A stretch of DNA of 64,000 bases from Nectonema munidae (taxonomy: Eukaryota; Nematomorpha; Nectonematoida; Nectonematidae). Numbering within the stretch: position 1 is the stretch's first letter; every line of letters begins with the position of its first letter. The position numbers and the translations under genes are program-made. Below are positions 59,261 through 64,000 of the stretch, piece by piece. Location: NCBI GenBank assembly GCA_030549495.1, contig JAUIRK010000846.1:1-64000 (forward strand), in the 5' to 3' direction. The notes under the pieces are model-generated. The model worked only from the letters and a program-made list of their open reading frames with translations, searched no databases and was not told the DNA's origin.

Positions 59261-59790
59261 TATTGCTGGGAGCGTAAAACGCCCCCCTCCTTCACTAAAA
59301 AATTAATTGTACACAATTAGCTGAATTATACACCTTAAAAATTCGTGACTTTCCTAGAATCGCTAATTATCATGTTCATCGTATTTGAATAACTCTCTAC
59401 TGTCAATCAAAATTAAAATTTTTCAGCAAAATTTTAACTAAACTGTAGTTAACCTTATAATTTAGAGTCTATATTAGATACTCCCTTGAAAATTTATCAT
59501 TATATACAGTTTGGAACGCAACACTTTATATATTTAATTTTTTCAATAATCATGGCTATCTTTAAATAATAATTAAACAAAAAGCTATTTTTTAGGAAAT
59601 GTCAGTCAAAATTTTAATTAATAAAAAATGATCAAATAAAATTCTGCATAAAATATGTTTTTATACTAAATCGGCCATGCTGGTTTCATTGCCAGACTCA
59701 TTTTTTACATTTAGGATTTGAAAGTAACTCTATAAGTGTCAATCAAGTTTGCAGTTTACTTCTAAAATAGTTGAATAATTTATAAAATCA
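59261..59790 (-). mobile_element. Second piggyBac end, inverted copy
   Basis: It begins CCCTATTGCTGGGAGCG next to a TTGA/TGAA site. It then matches, in reverse orientation, the right-end region of the element at 55562-58783: 59400-59640 corresponds to 58430-58640, and 59650-59780 to one minisatellite unit. It truncates the hAT gene after GITKRLD. Its other end is not found. Confidence 0.65.
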
Positions 59791-62250
59791 GGTGACAGTT
59801 TTCCAATGCTCTTGAAAGGTTTATAATTCACTATTTCATCTTTCTTAAATAAAAATGTAAAATAAATTTCTTTATTTGTTTTTATTATTTCCATTTTGAG
59901 TTTATGAAAATGTTAGTTTGCTCAAGTAAAATAAGATAAATGAATGAGTAAGAAATAAATATGGCTGCGCCCAAAAATTTCAAATATGAACGTGGAATAT
60001 AGCGCTAATATTAGGTTAGGAACTAGTGATTTAGATTGAAGAAAGGAGATATTCCAAGTAACATATGTGGGTAGTGTACCATTCCATATTTGATGAGCAT
60101 ATGGCGAGAGATATCACCACTTCCACCAGACAGTATTCTGTTTAAAACTTTTTTCACCAAAAAAACATTTTTTTTTTACAAAAAAGATGAAAACTTTCAC
60201 AAAATCAAGCAAACGCTTACCTGCCCACTTGATTCTCTATTACACGCATGCATCCTTGTGTTTGTCTAGTGAATATAAATTATTATTTGTCATTAAATGG
60301 GTTCTATGCTATGGTTAAGAAGAAGAAGAAGAAAAAGATTTATTTTGCAAAAAAAAATAAATAAGATTTATAGCCAGCTGTATATATTTTTTTTGAGGGA
60401 TATTTAAAAGGCCAGAAAGCCGCTTGTATGAAATAACCCTATGGTAATATTAAGAGCAGGTAAGATTAGCTTTGTGCAGTAGACGATTTGAATTCAAGCC
60501 AGAAACACGACGCTAATTTGTTTACATTTAAAAAATCTTTTAAATTTTAATATTTTTATATAGTTATATCCTATTCAAAAACAAAAATCTAAAATTTTAG
60601 ATTGTGCAAATTGTTTCATTCATATATTCGCTTTCAACTATCTTTTAATGCCCACAAAAGTTGACAGATAAATCAAATAAAAAAATTGCATTGTCGCTAC
60701 TTGTGAGTCTTGGAGAAGATCATGTGCATGATAATAAGATACACGTTCATATGTTTATGATTTCGTTTTTGTTCTTTGTTTCACATAATTTCGTATACGC
60801 TCTCTTTAAATTCGAGTTTCCCATATAAATCAAAGCCATCTTAGAAATAAAAGTAAAAGATCATATTTTTACAAGCTTTCTAGCATTTCACTTAATGCCA
60901 AGCAAAACATCCTTCTTTTGTTACTAATTTCTTCACTTTCTTAACAAAAGAGGCTTTCCCTTACAATTTTTCCACTGCCCCATATGTTTTCACAAGAGTG
61001 CATCAGATCACTAAGACACCTGATCACTTTGTATCTTCGGAAGCTGAAAGCAGTGCCAGCATCTAGAAGGTCTTTTCTTAATCTGTTTGTAATAACTGCT
61101 GCTGGTTTTACAAACTATCGATTCAGTACTGTTACAAAATCGTATTAAACTTTCGCGCTAAAGATACTAAAAACAAGTCACTTCAAATCGTTGAGGATAT
61201 AATAGAGCACTTTGAAAAATTTCAGCTTCCTGCTGAAACATCATACTTGAGGGCTGGAGAGTCGGAGATTTTAAAATTATATACGAGTCGGATTTGGAAA
61301 CTAACACAATTGAGGAATTGGTTATTTATAAGTATTAAAGATTTTTTTCACGTATTTTAATTAAACAAAAAAAGTCAAATATTTGAAAGAACCTATGTCT
61401 AATAAGATAAGTATGTGAAAATAGTCAATGTCGGAAGCGATGATTGGCATTAAATTTATCAAGTTTTTAGAGTTGGGATCGGATTATTTTAAGTACTTGG
61501 GATTGGATCTTTGTAAGTACTACTATGAGTCGGATATGCTCGAAGACATCAATTAAGGATAAATGGAAGTTTTCTCTTTTAGTTGGAATTCTTTGGTGAA
61601 GCATCCATAATAAATGAATTAATTTTTGTGCAGCAATGAAAGAATTTTTATTTGTTCTACAAGGAATTTCAAGTGTTTTCCCAGAAGTATCCATTTTCAT
61701 CCAGCATAAAAACTTGTATTTCACTTCTTTATATTGTAATTAATGGCTATCACCTGATTTTGAAAGAGCAATGTTCTATTCTAAAAATCATTTGATCGGT
61801 ATTTTAGTTAAACTTTTAGAAAATTTGTTTAAAGGCAGAAATATGTTGGATATTGAAGTAACTTTGATGTTTTTGTATTTTGTTTTCGCCAAAGAATTTT
61901 TTTTCTTAAATAATGTTTGTCATAAAGCAAAGAAAACCTGTTTGCAAAAAGATGACTTTAATGTTTTTTGGAAATATTTCATCTATTTTACCTTTTGTCA
62001 CAATTACTCAAAGCTATATTTGGCATGTTTTGTAGAAACCTCAAGATTGCTTTGATGTAAAATGATCTTTTTTAACATTCAAGATAAAATAAACAATATT
62101 TAAATGAGCCAAAACAAAATGCGGTATTTTGGTTCTATGAGATTTTTTAGTAATATAAGTTAGTAATATTTTTAGTAATATAAACTTTTTTGAGCTTTGA
62201 AACCATTAAAGGTTAATACGCGTAATGTAATAGAAAAATATATTTGGCTG
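59791..62250. other. AT-rich sequence, no clear gene
   Basis: An (AAG)n-rich spot lies at about 60317-60340. At about 61150-61240 a plus frame reads RAKDTKNKSLQIVEDIIEHF, which may be a transposase relic. GGAGTC/GAGTCGGA words at 61255-61530 suggest a decayed MITE. Frames at 61467-61724 (minus) and 61771-62055 (plus) are unassigned. Confidence 0.3.
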
Positions 62251-62294
62251 CATGCTTCAATCAATCTTAAGGCACCCATATGTGCCGGTTGGGA
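62251..62294. mobile_element. hAT-type terminal fragment
   Basis: 'gtgccggttgggaacgactg' is a typical hAT terminus; reversed it is CAGTCGTTCCCAACCGGCAC, similar to the left end at 54799. The flanking 8 bases do not match those at 54791-54798, so it may belong to another copy. Confidence 0.45.
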
Positions 62295-64000
62295 ACGACT
62301 GGGTTATGTGCTAACTAGATCAGTAACTAACTTTTAAATGACTATTTGTTACTTATACGATAGTGAATATATGCACAGAAACGCTTCATAATCCACTTGG
62401 AAAGAGTTACTAAAATTGGATCTCTCTCTCTGTGTTTAGAAGTGAAAATTTTAAAGGGAATAGTGATAATAAAGATCCATTGTTAGTAATTTCAAAAAAA
62501 ATAATATTTAAAGTTTTAAATAACTTAATTTAATGCTTCAAAACATATCATTTTAATTAATTTTCTATTTTTTTAGTTTGTTTTCGCTTCAATATATAAA
62601 AGCGATTTAGAACTTAGTTAGAAAAGTGCCTCTTCTTTGTTAACCCTACAAATTTTTACAAAATCTTGATTACGTAAAAATTTGGACCACAAAAATAAGG
62701 TGACATATTAAATAAATTTGCATTTTGTTGAACTAATAACTTGAACTTCTTTTACACCAACTTTTTTAAAAAAAGTCCGAAAAACAGTTGACCTTATTGA
62801 CTTTTAACTGCCCCACTATCATATTGCTCCGCCTACTATGAATATTGCTCTGTCTTTGAGGGAGGTTTGCCGTACTGAAACGAATTAAAGACCTCTGCAA
62901 ACATAAAGATGATGATGATGAAAACTAATATCTTCATTTTTATTTTAACTATCATGACGCTGTTAATCATACTTCTCTTTTTCAATTTGGACTTTTTACA
63001 AAATTTATACTTGAACACACCAAACTTACCCAATTTCATATACATTGTGCTACTTATTTATAGTATAGTAATTGAGGAAGCCATCCTGCCTCTTTTTTTA
63101 AACCATGTGATAAAAATAAAAATTAACTACAAAGTAATTGTAGATATCAAAAAAATTTTGTAGAAGATTTTTTTAATTTAGAATAATTTGAGTTTGAAAA
63201 AAAATTAATAAATATTCCATATGATGAAAAATTCAATTATCAAGCTTCATTTTCTCGAATTTTTATTTATCGCTATTGCATCCAAGAGAGGAATATGCTT
63301 CCGTTGCAGGACAGACAGATGATCGCAAATCGATGATCTCCAATCATTATTTTTGATAAATTCCTTCAGTTCATCTTTGAAAAACCCAATTTTGTTCTGT
63401 TTTTCACATTTTATAGTTGTGTTATGTGACATTTTTTAGTGTAGACAAATTCCTTTGCCCTAGTATTTAATATTTTCATTAAATCGCATCGTTTTCGACG
63501 AAATTTCATTTTGCATTCGTGTGTTATAACAAGGAGAATGCTGTGCAAACGGTTTTTCGTATAACTCAGCCTTTGATAGTTTTTGCAAATGAATCGATTA
63601 GGAATTAATAATAAAATGTCTACGTTACATTCAGAATCACTCCCAGAGTTCTACGCAAAAAGGGATTTATCCTAAACTGAAGAAGAAAATAGGATGAAAC
63701 TTTGTAGATTACTAATTCAAAATTAACGGAGAGGGGAGAGGACTGCGCGTATATGCCTTCAATTTGGTAGGCGAAATGCATCTATTTGTCTGGAATATTA
63801 TTGCGCTTACTCGTGTATTTATACTAGTGCAATATCATTGACATTATAAATTATTATTACTATTCGATGAAAATGGTGTATGGAATGCCTTCAGCAGCTC
63901 TCGCCATCATCTCAATAATGTGATTTCGCGTCAGAGTAGCTGAGCCATTGATTTGCGCGTCAGGAATATTAATAATATTGAAAACAAGATGCCTCTCCCC
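62295..64000. other. AT-rich sequence with an unassigned minus frame
   Basis: A 61-codon minus frame at 63247-63432 starts with ATG and reads MSHNTTIKCEKQNKIGFFKD, then ELKEFIKNNDWRSSICDHLS and VLQRKHIPLLDAIAIN. It has balanced composition and could be a first exon or small gene, but no family is recognised. A low-complexity frame at 62909-63163 is probably not coding. Confidence 0.3.

Noticed and set aside
54799-62294. A single hAT element from 54799 to the terminus at 62294
   Set aside because: The ends are similar, but the 8-bp flanks (TTTCCATT and GGTTATGT) do not match, and the last coding block is missing between them.

Overview
The window looks like a piece of a repeat-rich animal chromosome, most likely arthropod. 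It is very AT-rich. Host genes are sparse, and one is split by large repeat-filled introns. The transposon mix is ZBED5-type hAT, piggyBac, APE-type LINEs, tRNA-derived SINEs and many small inverted-repeat elements. I cannot name the species from sequence alone.

Host genes. (1) 1160-2428, minus: an intact, intronless dynactin subunit 4 (p62) gene of 422 codons. (2) 35758-53851, plus: a prefoldin subunit 2 gene in three small coding exons (35758-35888, 37864-37987, 53750-53851). The exons join in phase to a 118-residue protein, and the second intron is 15.8 kb and packed with transposons. (3) Weaker exon candidates on the minus strand: a coilin-like N-terminal exon at 22928-23142 and two lysine-rich exons at 16477-16679 and 15013-15099. 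A few other short open frames remain unassigned.

Mobile DNA, left to right. A nearly full-length LINE lies at 3340-6879. Fragments of piggyBac and hAT lie at 11-15 kb. Small hAT derivatives follow at 17-21 kb. A 'Russian doll' lies at 26.2-32.3 kb: a piggyBac element split by a 444-bp MITE and by a 3.2-kb hAT-type element that itself carries two subrepeat MITEs, a SINE and another MITE. Two related hAT copies lie at 33.1-34.05 and 45.0-46.64 kb, and a third, longer hAT at 41.6-43.1 kb. A second nest lies at 54.8-59.8 kb: a hAT gene split by a 3.2-kb piggyBac element that is itself split by a 216-bp hAT MITE with perfect 8-bp target duplications.

The most unusual pattern is a set of six small elements (15646-16235, 26756-27199, 28928-29510, 30417-30733, 43329-43410, 54396-54632). 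Each family has its own short word repeated many times in its termini. They nevertheless share a terminal GGT-type start, and five carry 8-10 bp target-site duplications (exact in three, imperfect in two). They look like one superfamily of nonautonomous transposons with subrepeat-built terminal inverted repeats. The rest of the window is AT-rich sequence in which I see no gene.
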